In this document: piece after piece, positions 8,241 to 18,686 of the stretch
Position numbering within the stretch: the first letter of the stretch is position 1
Layout of the letters: each line of letters starts with the position of its first letter
Assembly: GCF_008364795.1 (NCBI RefSeq)
Contig: NZ_VTTM01000001.1
Location: 744,001-808,000 of the forward strand
DNA length: 64,000 nt
Direction: 5' to 3'
Origin: Azospirillum oryzae
GTDB taxonomy: Bacteria > Pseudomonadota > Alphaproteobacteria > Azospirillales > Azospirillaceae
Notes under the pieces: model-generated
The model's input: only the letters and a program-made list of their open reading frames with translations
The model's database searches: none
What the model was told of the DNA's origin: nothing
Translations under genes and position numbers: made by a program

Positions 8241-8454
8241 GTCCGGATTCCCTTCGCCCATTCCCCATTGCGGATACGATACACCCCGCCACGCGCCGGC
8301 GTCGGTGAGATAGTCACCGACGCAGCGGGGCGAAGCGCCGCAGGCCAACCGAAAGGCTGCCCGATCATGTCCAAGGAGATGCCGTGTCTTATCCGACGCG
8401 ATCCGCGACGGGGACGAGGGGGCCGACGGCCTGTCGGAAACCCCCGGAAAAGCG

Positions 8455-8530
8455 TGGTGGGCCCGGCCGGATTCGAACCGACGACAACACCGTTATGAGC
8501 GGCGCGTTCTAACCGCTGAACTACAGGCCC
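8455..8530 (-). tRNA. tRNA with CAU anticodon, probably tRNA-Ile2
   Basis: The minus strand folds into a cloverleaf: acceptor GGGCCTG pairs with CGGGCCC, the T-arm has GGTTCGAATCC, the discriminator is A and CCA is encoded. The anticodon loop CTCATAA reads CAU. Overall similarity to bacterial ileX-type sequences (CTCATAA with this D-arm) suggests the lysidine-modified isoleucine tRNA substrate of TilS, which is also encoded in this window at 61553-62905. An elongator tRNA-Met is the alternative. Confidence 0.9.
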
Positions 8531-8615
8531 TACCGCGGGGCGCACTTTGCGACAAAGCTTCGGGGAAATGCAACCCCTCGTTCATCGTTCCGACGCAGAA
8601 GCCCGAAAACGAAAA

Positions 8616-8635
8616 CGGGGGCCGATCGGCCCCCG
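8616..8635 (-). terminator. Rho-independent terminator of rpoD
   Basis: A perfect 20-base palindrome (CGGGGGCCGA and its complement) lies 28 bases after the rpoD stop and is followed on the minus strand by TTTTCGTTTTC. Confidence 0.75.
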
Positions 8636-8663
8636 CTTCGTCTGGAAAATCAGGCGTTCCCGA

Positions 8664-10676
<2,013 letters not shown>

Positions 10677-10874
10677 GCGATCGGTGCCCCCGCATTACCC
10701 CAGTGAATAAAGACGAAAGGAGCGCCCGGTCCCGGTTTCCCGGCCCGTCCGCCCCACCCCCAACCATGTATCTACCCAGAACCCGCCATCACAGAAGCTG
10801 TCATGCGGCCCCGTCCTGTTGCCCTGTGTCCCGTCAACCGATGCCCGATTGCCGATGATACGAGTCATCAACCG

Positions 10875-12785
10875 TCAGACATCGTCAAAGTCACTGTCGT
10901 CCGCATTACCCAGACCGGACTTTATGACCTCCTGCTGAAGAGCCACGACCCTCGCGAAGTTGGCCTCGCTGTTGTCACGGGTCAGGGCCGCCTTCGCTTC
11001 CCTAAGATCGTCGAGCACCCGCTCGTGATGCAGATGCCGCCACGCAGGCCACCATCCCTTCCTGGCGTCCTCCGTAGAGGCGTCGGGACGGGCGAAGCCG
11101 GCATGGACATAGGTCGACTCGCCTAGCAAAGCACCGACCATGGTCTCATGGCCGGCGGATGACAAGTGGCGACAAAGCGCAGCGGCGTCAAGTGTCGAGT
11201 CGTGATTGCGGTCGTCGGAAAGGCATTCAATGACCGCCCAGCGCAGTTTTTCCAGCTCCGGGTCACCGAACGGCAACAGCCCCAGCGGCTCGGCCAGTTC
11301 GCCGAACAATTCCGGATGATTGATGAGCGTCGCCAGCAGGATCCGCTCCCGCATCGAGGCGAGGCGCGAGGCGCGGCCGCGCCCCTCCCCGACCGGCTTG
11401 GAGGTCAGGCGGCCCGGCGTGCCCGGCACATGGCGGCGCGGCGCCTCGCCGAAGCGGCCCCGCCCCTGCCCCGGCACCCAGGGGCCGCGATTGTAGCCCT
11501 GGCGCACCGGGGCGAAGGCCTCGTCGACGCGGCGGCGCATCTCGGTGCGGTAGAAGCTCTGGACGTCGCGGTCGGCGATCGTGGCGACGCGGGCCTCCAG
11601 CGCCGACTTCACCGCGGCCTTGGCCTCCGGCGTGTCGGTCGGCCGGCCTTCGCTCTCCATCCGCCACAGGGCGTCGGACAGCGGGATGGCCGCCTCCAGC
11701 ACCGCCCCCATCGCCTTGGCGCCGCTGGCGCGGATCAGGCTGTCGGGGTCCTCCCCTTCCGGCAGGAAGGCGACGCGGGCCGACTGGCCGGGGGCGAGGT
11801 GCGGCAAAATGCGCTCCACCGCCCGCCATGCCGCGCGCCGGCCGGCATTGTCCCCGTCGAAACACAGGAAGGGCACCTTCTCCGCCGCCGGGATCAGCTT
11901 CCACAGCTCCTGCACCTGCGTCTCGGTCAGCGCGGTGCCCAGCGGCGCCACGGCGCCCTCGAAGCCGGCGCGGACCAGCGCGATCACATCCATATAACCT
12001 TCGGCGACGATCACCGGCTTGCCGTCCGCCGCCGCCTGCCGCGCCCGCGACAGGCCGTAGAGCAGCGTGCCCTTGTGGAAGAGCGGGGTGTCGGCGGTGT
12101 TGACGTATTTCGGCCCGTCGCCTTCCAGGATGCGCCCGCCGAAGGCGACCACCTGCCCGCGGCGGTCGGTGACCGGGAACATCACCCGGTTGCGGAAGAA
12201 GCTGTAGGGCGCCCGGCCGTCGTCCGGCCGCTTCAGCAACCCGGCATTGACCATGTCCTCGTCGGAAAAGCCCTGCTTGCCCAGATAGGTGCGCAATGCG
12301 TTCGAATCGCCGGGGGCATAGCCCAGCCGGAAGCGGGCAATGGTCTCGCCGTCCAGCCCGCGCCGCATGAAATAGTCCAGCCCCGGCCGCCCGGCGGGCG
12401 TGTGCAGCTGCTGTTCGAACCAGCGCGCCGCCTGTTCGACAAGGTCGTGCAGGGTCTTGCGCCGCTCGTAGCGCTGCCGGTCCTCCTCCGTCGGGCGCGG
12501 AACCGGCAAGCCGGCCTCGCCGGCCAGATGCTCGACCGCATCGGGGAAGCCGAGATTGTCGTGGCGCATGACGAACCCGATGATGTCGCCATGGGCGCCG
12601 CAGCCGAAGCAATGGAAGAAGCCCTTCTGGTCGTTGACGTAGAAGGAGGGCGACTTCTCATTGTGGAAGGGACAGGGAGCCTTGTACTCGCGGCCGGCGC
12701 GGATCAGCCGCAGCCGCTTGGATACCACTTCCGACAAGGTCAGCCGGGTGCGCAGTTCTTCCAGGAATTGGGGCGGGAAAGCCAT
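10875..12785 (-). CDS. dnaG: DNA primase DnaG
   Basis: A 636-aa primase that lays RNA primers at the replication fork. The zinc-binding domain has Cys38-Pro-Phe-His41 and Cys59-x2-Cys62. The RNA polymerase core with the TOPRIM fold is marked by VIVAEGYMDVIAL and later FDGDNAGRRA. The C-terminal third, including a basic Gly/Arg linker at about 425-475, would bind the DnaB helicase. Upstream is a 137-bp gap with a 12-base tandem repeat, then a Uma2-family gene and yqeY; rpoD follows. Confidence 0.98.
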   Translation of the reverse strand: MAFPPQFLEELRTRLTLSEVVSKRLRLIRAGREYKAPCPFHNEKSPSFYVNDQKGFFHCFGCGAHGDIIGFVMRHDNLGFPDAVEHLAGEAGLPVPRPTEEDRQRYERRKTLHDLVEQAARWFEQQLHTPAGRPGLDYFMRRGLDGETIARFRLGYAPGDSNALRTYLGKQGFSDEDMVNAGLLKRPDDGRAPYSFFRNRVMFPVTDRRGQVVAFGGRILEGDGPKYVNTADTPLFHKGTLLYGLSRARQAAADGKPVIVAEGYMDVIALVRAGFEGAVAPLGTALTETQVQELWKLIPAAEKVPFLCFDGDNAGRRAAWRAVERILPHLAPGQSARVAFLPEGEDPDSLIRASGAKAMGAVLEAAIPLSDALWRMESEGRPTDTPEAKAAVKSALEARVATIADRDVQSFYRTEMRRRVDEAFAPVRQGYNRGPWVPGQGRGRFGEAPRRHVPGTPGRLTSKPVGEGRGRASRLASMRERILLATLINHPELFGELAEPLGLLPFGDPELEKLRWAVIECLSDDRNHDSTLDAAALCRHLSSAGHETMVGALLGESTYVHAGFARPDASTEDARKGWWPAWRHLHHERVLDDLREAKAALTRDNSEANFARVVALQQEVIKSGLGNADDSDFDDV

Positions 12786-12815
12786 GGTCGAACGGTCACC
12801 GGGGTACGAAGGACG

Positions 12816-12847
12816 ATGGGCGGAGCAATGGGCGGGGCAATGGGCGC
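12816..12847. repeat. 12-bp tandem repeat in the dnaG leader
   Basis: Two and a half copies of ATGGGCGGNGCA stand in tandem (12816-12827, 12828-12839, partial from 12840), 31 bases upstream of the dnaG start codon. The same unit occurs within cpoB at 63397-63442. In this position it does not encode part of a recognised protein. Confidence 0.75.
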
Positions 12848-12922
12848 TAGGCTATAGCAGAGGCATAGTATGGGAACCAGCGCCGCCGGCCCCAAGGGTG
12901 CAGATGGCACGGGTGGAGTGCG

Positions 12923-13519
12923 TCAGTCCGGCTGCCTGACGAGATGCGTCCCGGCATAGAGCATGCGCAAGGGGGCCTGATAGCCGACGCTGTCCAGAGT
13001 CAGCACCTCGTCCCCGACGATCACCTGCGGACTTTCCGGCCAGCTTCCGTCCCCCTGCCGCCGCAGAAGCTCCGCACCGACACCGGCCGTCCACAGCACC
13101 AGGATCTCGCGGACCGACGGCAGCGTGGTGTAGGTCCAGACATTCTCCCAGGTCTCGGCCTCGTTGCTGGGCGAGAGGATCTCGATCAGAAGGACCGGAT
13201 CGGGCAGCGTGCGCAGACCCCGTTCATCCGGGGTGCAGGTGACGCCCAGGTCGGGGATGCGCATGTTGTGGCTGGAGCGGACGCGGGGCTGCACGCCCGG
13301 AGCGGTGACGACATGGCAGCCGGGCGCGCGGTCGGCCAGATGGTTGCCGATCAGGCGGGCGACGGTGCTTTGCAGGATGCCGTGGGTGATGCTCGCCGGC
13401 GCCATGGCGCGCGGTTCGCCGTTCACCAGTTCATAGCGTGTGTCGGTGCCGTCGCCGTTCCAGTCCAGGAACTCCGCGACGGTCATGCCCGAAAAGCTGG
13501 ATTTGCGGACCGCGACCAT
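12923..13519 (-). CDS. Uma2-family (DUF820) putative endonuclease
   Basis: A 198-aa protein of the Uma2 family, a PD-(D/E)xK nuclease-fold group expanded in cyanobacteria and found sporadically in other bacteria. Features: MTVAEFLDWNGDG then RYELVNGEPRAMAPAS, the acid IPDLGVTC, and LLIEILSPSN, together the core strands and acidic active-site residues of the fold. The biochemical role is unknown. The ATG at 13519 follows a strong AGGAGG; the frame extends 12 codons further but without such a site. It lies between yqeY and dnaG, where most relatives have nothing, so it looks like an insertion into a conserved locus. Confidence 0.85.
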   Translation of the reverse strand: MVAVRKSSFSGMTVAEFLDWNGDGTDTRYELVNGEPRAMAPASITHGILQSTVARLIGNHLADRAPGCHVVTAPGVQPRVRSSHNMRIPDLGVTCTPDERGLRTLPDPVLLIEILSPSNEAETWENVWTYTTLPSVREILVLWTAGVGAELLRRQGDGSWPESPQVIVGDEVLTLDSVGYQAPLRMLYAGTHLVRQPD

Positions 13520-13600
13520 TCCACCGTCCTCCTGCCCGTCTGCCGCAGGGCGCATCAGACATCAGCCTAGCCTGAGTCGCCCCGCGGCAGCCAGCGCGCC

Positions 13601-14065
13601 TTACTTGCCCGAAAGCCGGGCCTTCACCAGACCACCGGCCTTGGCGAAGTCCATCTGGCCGGCATGGCGGGCCTTCAGCTCGGCCATCACCTTGCCCATG
13701 TCCTTGATGCTGGCGGCGCCCAGCTCGGCCACGATGGCGTCGATGGCGGCGGCGGACTCCTCCTCGCTCATCTGCTTGGGCAGGAAGCGTTCGATGACCG
13801 CGATCTCCTCGCGCTCCTGCTGCGCCAGTTCGGGACGGCCGCCCTGGTCGTACAGCACCGCCGATTCGTTGCGCTGCTTTACCAGTGCCTGCAGCAACGA
13901 CAGGATCTCCGCCTCGTCGATGCCGTCGGTCACGCCGCGGGTGCGGGCGGCGATGTCGCGGTCCTTCAGGCCGGCGAGGATCATGCGGATGGTGGACACC
14001 GCGCGCTGGTCCTTCGCGCGCATCGCATCCTTGAGGCTGTCGTTGAACTGCGTGCGCAGCGTCAT
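13601..14065 (-). CDS. GatB/YqeY domain protein
   Basis: A 154-aa all-helical protein equal to the C-terminal tRNA-binding-like domain of GatB, typical of free-standing YqeY proteins. Conserved pieces: DAMRAKDQRAVSTIRMI near the N-terminus, EREEIAVIERFLPKQMSEEE in the middle and MGKVMAELKARH near the end. Its exact role is unknown although YqeY is almost always found with dnaG and rpoD. The ATG at 14065 is chosen from the family start MxLRxQxNDxLKxAM; AGGA precedes it. Confidence 0.93.
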   Translation of the reverse strand: MTLRTQFNDSLKDAMRAKDQRAVSTIRMILAGLKDRDIAARTRGVTDGIDEAEILSLLQALVKQRNESAVLYDQGGRPELAQQEREEIAVIERFLPKQMSEEESAAAIDAIVAELGAASIKDMGKVMAELKARHAGQMDFAKAGGLVKARLSGK

Positions 14066-14442
14066 GTCCTGTCTTCCTTGGTTCGTCGGGCCGGGAGCGG
14101 GCCGGGATCGAAAGGCTCCGGCCGGACAGCCGACTATTCCGAAAATGGCCGCCGATTTCCATGGCAAAAGCCCCATCCGGCGAATGGACGCCACGGAACC
14201 CTCCGACTTTGTCCGCGGATCAGGGCCGCCTTGCAAAGCTATTGCTGGAAATCCGGCCGCCAATCGTCATATAGGATGTCCGGCCCACCCGATCAGCCCA
14301 CTCGATCCCACGTCATCGCCCTCCAGGGTGGACATGGGGTGCGAGCGGTTGCGTGTGCGCGCCCGGCGGGACGCTAGGCCGTCGCCGTTCCGCCGATCAC
14401 CCGATCCGTCGCCGGCCGCGGTTTTTGGGAAGGTTCATAGGA
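14066..14442. other. Divergent intergenic region yqeY/carA
   Basis: This 377-bp region must contain promoters for yqeY-dnaG leftward and carA rightward. A TTGCTG and a TATAGG lie at about 14241 and 14272 on the plus strand but the spacing (21 bases) is poor, so no promoter is called. No hairpin leader or coding frame with support is seen. Confidence 0.4.
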
Positions 14443-15615
14443 ATGACTCTCGCCACTCCCCCCTCCGACAATGCGGTTCACACCGGCGTCCTGGTCCTGG
14501 CCGACGGCACGGTGTTCCGCGGCCGAGGCATCGGCGCCACGGGGGATTCGGTGGGCGAGGTGTGCTTCAACACCTCCATGACCGGCTATCAGGAGATCCT
14601 GACCGATCCCAGCTATGCCGGCCAGATCATCACCTTCACCTTCCCGCACATCGGCAACACCGGCGCCAACGCCGAAGACATCGAGACGATCACGCCGGCC
14701 GCCCGCGGCCTGATCCTGCGCGCCGACATCACCGACCCGTCGAACTGGCGCTCCACCCGCCATCTGGACGACTGGCTGAAGAGCTACGGCCTCGTCGGTC
14801 TGGCCGGCGTCGACACCCGCCGCCTGACCCGCCGCATCCGCGACCTGGGCGCGCCCAACGGCGTCGTCGCCCATGCGCCGGACGGCAAGTTCGACATCGA
14901 GGCGCTGGTCGCCAAGGCCAAGGGCTGGCCGGGTCTGGAGGGCATGGACCTGGCCAAGGACGTGTCCTGCCGCCAGACCTATGACTGGACCGAGGCCGGC
15001 TGGACCATCGGCGGCGGCTACGCCACCCAGGACAAGCCGCAGTACCATGTCGTCGCCATCGATTACGGCGCCAAGCGCAACATCCTGCGCTGCCTCGCAG
15101 CATCCGGCTGCAAGGTGACGGTGGTTCCGTCCACCGCTTCGGTCGAGGACGTGATGCGCCACCAGCCGGACGGCGTCTTCCTGTCCAACGGCCCCGGCGA
15201 CCCCGCCGCCACCGGCGAATATGCCGTGCCGACCATCAAGGGCCTGCTCGACACCGGCGTGCCGATGTTCGGCATCTGCCTCGGCCACCAGATGCTGTCG
15301 CTGGCACTGGGCGCCAAGACCACCAAGATGGCGCTGGGCCACCGTGGCGCCAACCATCCGGTGAAGGACCTCGCCTCCGGCCGGGTGGAGATCACCAGCC
15401 AGAACCACGGCTTCGTCGTCGTTCCGGAGACCCTGCCGGCCGACGCCGAGGTCACCCATGTCAGCCTGTTCGACGGCACCAACGAGGGCATCCGCCTGAA
15501 GGGCAAGCCGGTCTTCTCGGTGCAGTACCACCCGGAAGCCTCGCCCGGCCCGCAGGACAGCCACTATCTGTTCGACCGCTTCGTCCAGCTGATCGCCGAG
15601 AAGAAGGCGGCCTGA
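14443..15615 (+). CDS. carA: Carbamoyl-phosphate synthase small subunit
   Basis: A 390-aa glutamine amidotransferase subunit that supplies ammonia to CarB for carbamoyl phosphate, the precursor of arginine and pyrimidines. Residues 1-150 are the CarA N-terminal domain (VGEVCFNTSMTGYQEILTDP). The class I amidotransferase domain carries the nucleophile Cys279 in FGICLGHQ and the His363/Glu365 pair in QYHPEA. The ATG at 14443 is the first in frame with the conserved start and has a weak AGG upstream. carB is not adjacent: a strong terminator follows. Confidence 0.97.
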   Translation: MTLATPPSDNAVHTGVLVLADGTVFRGRGIGATGDSVGEVCFNTSMTGYQEILTDPSYAGQIITFTFPHIGNTGANAEDIETITPAARGLILRADITDPSNWRSTRHLDDWLKSYGLVGLAGVDTRRLTRRIRDLGAPNGVVAHAPDGKFDIEALVAKAKGWPGLEGMDLAKDVSCRQTYDWTEAGWTIGGGYATQDKPQYHVVAIDYGAKRNILRCLAASGCKVTVVPSTASVEDVMRHQPDGVFLSNGPGDPAATGEYAVPTIKGLLDTGVPMFGICLGHQMLSLALGAKTTKMALGHRGANHPVKDLASGRVEITSQNHGFVVVPETLPADAEVTHVSLFDGTNEGIRLKGKPVFSVQYHPEASPGPQDSHYLFDRFVQLIAEKKAA

Positions 15616-15639
15616 CGCCCGACCGCCGGCAGGTCATGA

Positions 15640-15673
15640 AAAAGGGGGAGCCGTTCGCGCGGCTCCCCCTTTT
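15640..15673. terminator. Bidirectional terminator between carA and the facing gene
   Basis: AAAAGGGGGAGCCG (15640-15653) pairs with CGGCTCCCCCTTTT (15660-15673) around TTCGCG. The A/T flanks give a T-run in both directions. It sits 24 bases after carA and immediately after the stop of the opposite-strand small gene. Confidence 0.9.
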
Positions 15674-15674
15674 C

Positions 15675-15929
15675 CTATTTGGCATTACGCTCCTTGTCAG
15701 GGGCCAGCGTCGCGGTGGTCGCCGTGCGCGGCTGGACCCGCTGGATGCCGCCATAGCAGCTGGTGCCGCCACGCCCGCCGGGTGATCCGACGGCTTGTCC
15801 GTACTGGGTGCAATCGGCTGTCTGGCCGGCGGCTGTCGGGGTAGCGGCCGCCTTTTCGCCGCCATGCTTCTGGTCACGAGGCTTTGATTTGGGATCGTCC
15901 ACAGTGGCCTCCTGGAGGTTGCGGACCAT
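15675..15929 (-). CDS. Small unknown protein (84 aa)
   Basis: I do not recognise it. The ATG at 15929 has TAGGAGAGG about 11 bases upstream; a TTG 18 codons earlier is the alternative. The product is polar, with Lys/Gly-rich and TTAT-type low-complexity segments and two Cys. Support for a real gene is the ribosome binding site and the stop codon lying directly against the bidirectional terminator shared with carA. It diverges from the HNH gene. Confidence 0.4.
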   Translation of the reverse strand: MVRNLQEATVDDPKSKPRDQKHGGEKAAATPTAAGQTADCTQYGQAVGSPGGRGGTSCYGGIQRVQPRTATTATLAPDKERNAK

Positions 15930-15988
15930 ATCGATTATGGCCTCTCCTAGATTGCCAACATGGGCAGCGGTCAGCGGTTCCAACAGAT

Positions 15989-16333
15989 ATGCGTCTTCCG
16001 GATCATCCGTTTTCTCACAAGCCTCCGCCGACTGCGGAGCCCGACAACCCCGCCTGCCCGCTTTGCGGACGGCCGATGGTGCCGGGCGCCAGCCTGAACG
16101 AGCATCACCTGATCCCCCGCACCTATGGCGGCCGGGAAACGGTGACGATGCACCGCATCTGTCATGCGAAGATCCACGCGGTGCTGACCGAACAGCAGCT
16201 GCGCGACCATTATCACGAGATCGAGGCCCTGCGCGGCCATCCCGACATCGCCGCCTTCATCCGCTGGGTCCGCCGCAAGCCGCCGGAGTTCGTCGACGGC
16301 CATGCCACCGACCGGCGGCGGCGCAAGCGCTGA
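15989..16333 (+). CDS. HNH endonuclease-fold protein
   Basis: A 114-aa small HNH protein. Cys23-x2-Cys26 (ACPLCGRPM) and Cys58 with neighbouring His form a structural zinc site; His39-His40 in NEHHLIPRTYGG is the core HNH catalytic pair; ICHAKIH (57-63) supplies the last metal ligand. Free-standing proteins of this kind are common in alphaproteobacteria and their role is not known; nothing nearby suggests restriction or phage. The ATG at 15989 lacks a strong ribosome binding site. It ends 6 bases from the end of the facing secreted-protein gene. Confidence 0.75.
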   Translation: MRLPDHPFSHKPPPTAEPDNPACPLCGRPMVPGASLNEHHLIPRTYGGRETVTMHRICHAKIHAVLTEQQLRDHYHEIEALRGHPDIAAFIRWVRRKPPEFVDGHATDRRRRKR

Positions 16334-16339
16334 CCGACC

Positions 16340-17062
16340 TCAGCCCCGCTGCATCGCCCGCCGCGCGGCCGGCTTCGGCAGATATTCGCGGGCCTCGCCG
16401 TTGCAGACGCGGCTGACCCGCTCATACTCCTCCACCGTGTCGACCTTGGCCTGCCGGCGGTCGCGCTCGCGGCCGAACTCCTGCATGATCCGCCGCATCG
16501 CCGATTCGAGCGGCCGGCGGATCGCCGCCATCGCCTGGGCCTGGCTGCGCGAACGCACCGGCGCCATCCCGTCGATCACCTGTTCCAGGCGGCTGCGGAT
16601 CTGCGGCATCGTCTCGTTCAGCAGCGCCTCGTCCACCGCGACATGGCGCATCTCGTGGGCCAGAACCTCGCCATGCAGGCAGGACCCGGCGGGGATCTCG
16701 CCGGCGACATGGACGATGCGCTGCTGGAAGCCGAAGCTGATGGTCAGCGAACTGGCCGACGCGCAATAGGTGCCGTCGCCCATCGACTTGAACAGCGCCT
16801 GCACCTGCGACTGTTCGCCGTAACGCGCCTGGGTCAGCCCCAGCACATGGCTGTCGGCGGTGCTCACCGGCCCCGGCGTCCGCCCCGGAAGCCGGGTGAG
16901 CTGGGCGATCGACAGGCTGTCGTCGCGCTTGATCGGCGCCAGCACGGTGTCGAGAGTCAGCTTGGTCGGCGGAAAGCCGCCGCAGCCATTGGACTGCGCC
17001 GCGGCCGGCATCGCCGCAAGGAGGAGACCCAAAAGGGAAAGGAACAGGAGGCGAACGGTCAT
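16340..17062 (-). CDS. Secreted protein with HExxH motif, putative metallopeptidase-like
   Basis: A 240-aa exported protein. Residues 1-23 are a typical signal peptide ending AAAQ. HEMRH at residues 136-140, preceded by a helix-like VLA and followed by AVDE, resembles a zincin active-site helix, and the surrounding hydrophobic/charged pattern is consistent. The remaining body is helical with many Arg and Gln. Three Cys in the mature part (about 27, 100, 128) could make a disulfide. I do not recognise a named family; it could be a peptidase or an inactive relative. The ATG at 17062 is chosen because the signal peptide starts there. Confidence 0.6.
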   Translation of the reverse strand: MTVRLLFLSLLGLLLAAMPAAAQSNGCGGFPPTKLTLDTVLAPIKRDDSLSIAQLTRLPGRTPGPVSTADSHVLGLTQARYGEQSQVQALFKSMGDGTYCASASSLTISFGFQQRIVHVAGEIPAGSCLHGEVLAHEMRHVAVDEALLNETMPQIRSRLEQVIDGMAPVRSRSQAQAMAAIRRPLESAMRRIMQEFGRERDRRQAKVDTVEEYERVSRVCNGEAREYLPKPAARRAMQRG

Positions 17063-17130
17063 CCCAGCACTGTTACCGGGAAACCGTTCGCCGACAAGAG
17101 ATATGGAAGGGCGGCCGATGCCCCCGAACC

Positions 17131-18075
17131 TCACTTCCCCGCCTTCAGCTGCTCCCGCGTCAGCCAGAACACCTCGCCGAAGCTGTTGGCGGTCTGCAGC
17201 CACAGGAAATCCAGGTGCGGATACTCCGCCTCCAGAATCTCGCGGCCGGTGCCGAACTCGCACAGCAGGCCGCCCTCCGGGGTCAGGTGCTTGGGTGCTT
17301 CCTTCAGGATGCGGCGGACGATGTCCAGCCCGTCATCGCCGCCGGCCAGCGCCATCTCCGGCTCGGCCCGGAATTCCGGCGGCAGGGCGTCCATCGATTC
17401 GGCGTCGACATAGGGCGGGTTGGTGATGATGACGTCGTACTTCCGCGTCTTCAGCGGCGCGAACAGGTCGCCCTGATGCAGGGTGATGCGGTCCTCGAAC
17501 CCGCTGTCGGCGACGTTGCGCTTCGCCACCTCCAGCGCGTCGGGCGACAGGTCGACGGCGTCCACCTGGGCCTCGGGGAAGATGCGGGCGGCCAGGATGG
17601 CGAGGCAGCCGGAACCGGTGCACAGATCCAGCACCCGCTCCACCGAGGTCGGGTCCTCCACCAGCGTGAAGTCGTCGCCGCCGAACAGGTCGGAGAACAG
17701 CAGCTCCCCGATGTAGGAGCGCGGGACGATCACCCGCTCGTCCACATAGAAGGGGATGCCCTGGATATAGGCCTTGTTCAGCAGGTAGGGCGCCGGCTTG
17801 CGGGTGTCGATGCGGGCATGGAGGATGCCGGCCACCGCCTCGCGCTCCGCCGCGGTCAGGCGCGAGTCCAGATAGGGGTCGAGCTGGTCGACCGGCAGGT
17901 GCAGCGTCTCCAGCACCAGGAACACCGCCTCGTCGAAGGCCGTGGTGGTGCCGTGGCCGTAATCCAGATCGGCCTCGTTGAAGCGGCTGACGCCGTAGCG
18001 CAGGAAATCGCGGATGGTCGACAGCTCGGCGGCGGCTGCCGCGGCGGTGTGTTTGGTGGTCAGCTTGCTGGTCAC
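17131..18075 (-). CDS. prmB: Ribosomal protein L3 N5-glutamine methyltransferase PrmB
   Basis: A 314-aa SAM-dependent methyltransferase that modifies a glutamine of ribosomal protein L3. It has the PrmB/PrmC layout: a helical N-terminal domain, VPRSYIGELL before the SAM domain, the SAM loop VLDLCTGSGCLAI and the NPPYVDAE active-site motif that holds the Gln side chain. PrmB rather than PrmC is indicated by the N-terminal sequence, the RSYIGE segment and the length. The start codon is a GTG with GGAG upstream. It is followed 68 bases later by the secreted HExxH gene. Confidence 0.92.
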   Translation of the reverse strand: MTSKLTTKHTAAAAAAELSTIRDFLRYGVSRFNEADLDYGHGTTTAFDEAVFLVLETLHLPVDQLDPYLDSRLTAAEREAVAGILHARIDTRKPAPYLLNKAYIQGIPFYVDERVIVPRSYIGELLFSDLFGGDDFTLVEDPTSVERVLDLCTGSGCLAILAARIFPEAQVDAVDLSPDALEVAKRNVADSGFEDRITLHQGDLFAPLKTRKYDVIITNPPYVDAESMDALPPEFRAEPEMALAGGDDGLDIVRRILKEAPKHLTPEGGLLCEFGTGREILEAEYPHLDFLWLQTANSFGEVFWLTREQLKAGK

Positions 18076-18109
18076 TGGGCGCAGGCTCCGGTCAGGAACG
18101 GGAAAGGGG

Positions 18110-18451
18110 TCAGAGGATGTCCAGCACCGACTCCGGCGGACGGCCGACGCGGGCGCGGTCGCCCTTCACCACGATGGGGCGCTCGATGGCCGCCGGATTG
18201 GCGGACAGGGCGGCGACCAGCGCCTCTCCGTCCAGATCCTTGGGCAAGCCGGCCTCCGCCGCCTCCTTGGCGCGGGTGATGTCGCGCGGCCCCTTGCCCA
18301 GCTTGGCGAGGATGGCCGACAGCTCCGCCGGGCCGGGCGGGGTCTTCAGATACTCGATCACCGTCGGCTCGACGCCGCGCGACCGCAGAAGCTCCAGCGT
18401 CTCGCGCGATTTGCTGCAGCGCGGGTTGTGATAGATCGTCACGTCGCTCAT
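18110..18451 (-). CDS. arsC: Arsenate reductase, glutaredoxin-coupled (ArsC family)
   Basis: A 113-aa thioredoxin-fold protein. The start TIYHNPRCSKSRETL contains the catalytic Cys12 and the following Arg-rich loop; LKTPPGPAEL and IERPIVVKGDRARVGRPPE are the other ArsC hallmarks. It would reduce arsenate with glutathione/glutaredoxin. No arsR or arsB is near, so this may be the YfgD-like housekeeping branch. It starts at the ATG 18451 by homology and is just upstream of prmB on the same strand. Confidence 0.9.
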   Translation of the reverse strand: MSDVTIYHNPRCSKSRETLELLRSRGVEPTVIEYLKTPPGPAELSAILAKLGKGPRDITRAKEAAEAGLPKDLDGEALVAALSANPAAIERPIVVKGDRARVGRPPESVLDIL

Positions 18452-18686
18452 GGTAGGCTTTCCAGGGTTGGGCAGGCTTGCTCGGTTTGAAGAGCGGTCA
18501 GACTGATACACCCAACCCGCGCTCCGCGCCAATCCGGCATGCGGAAACGGACGCCGCGGCGCAACATCCCTCAGGTGACAAGGGATGGCTTTGGTATTAC
18601 TTTGCGCGCTCGCTTTTCCGAAGGCCCGTGCGCGCCCTTATCCCGGTGGGCGGGCCATGCGGAACAGTTCCGATGCCCAGATACGG

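Noticed and set aside
15989-16333. HNH gene as part of a phage terminase or restriction system
   Set aside because: No portal, terminase, methylase or integrase gene is nearby; it is a stand-alone protein.
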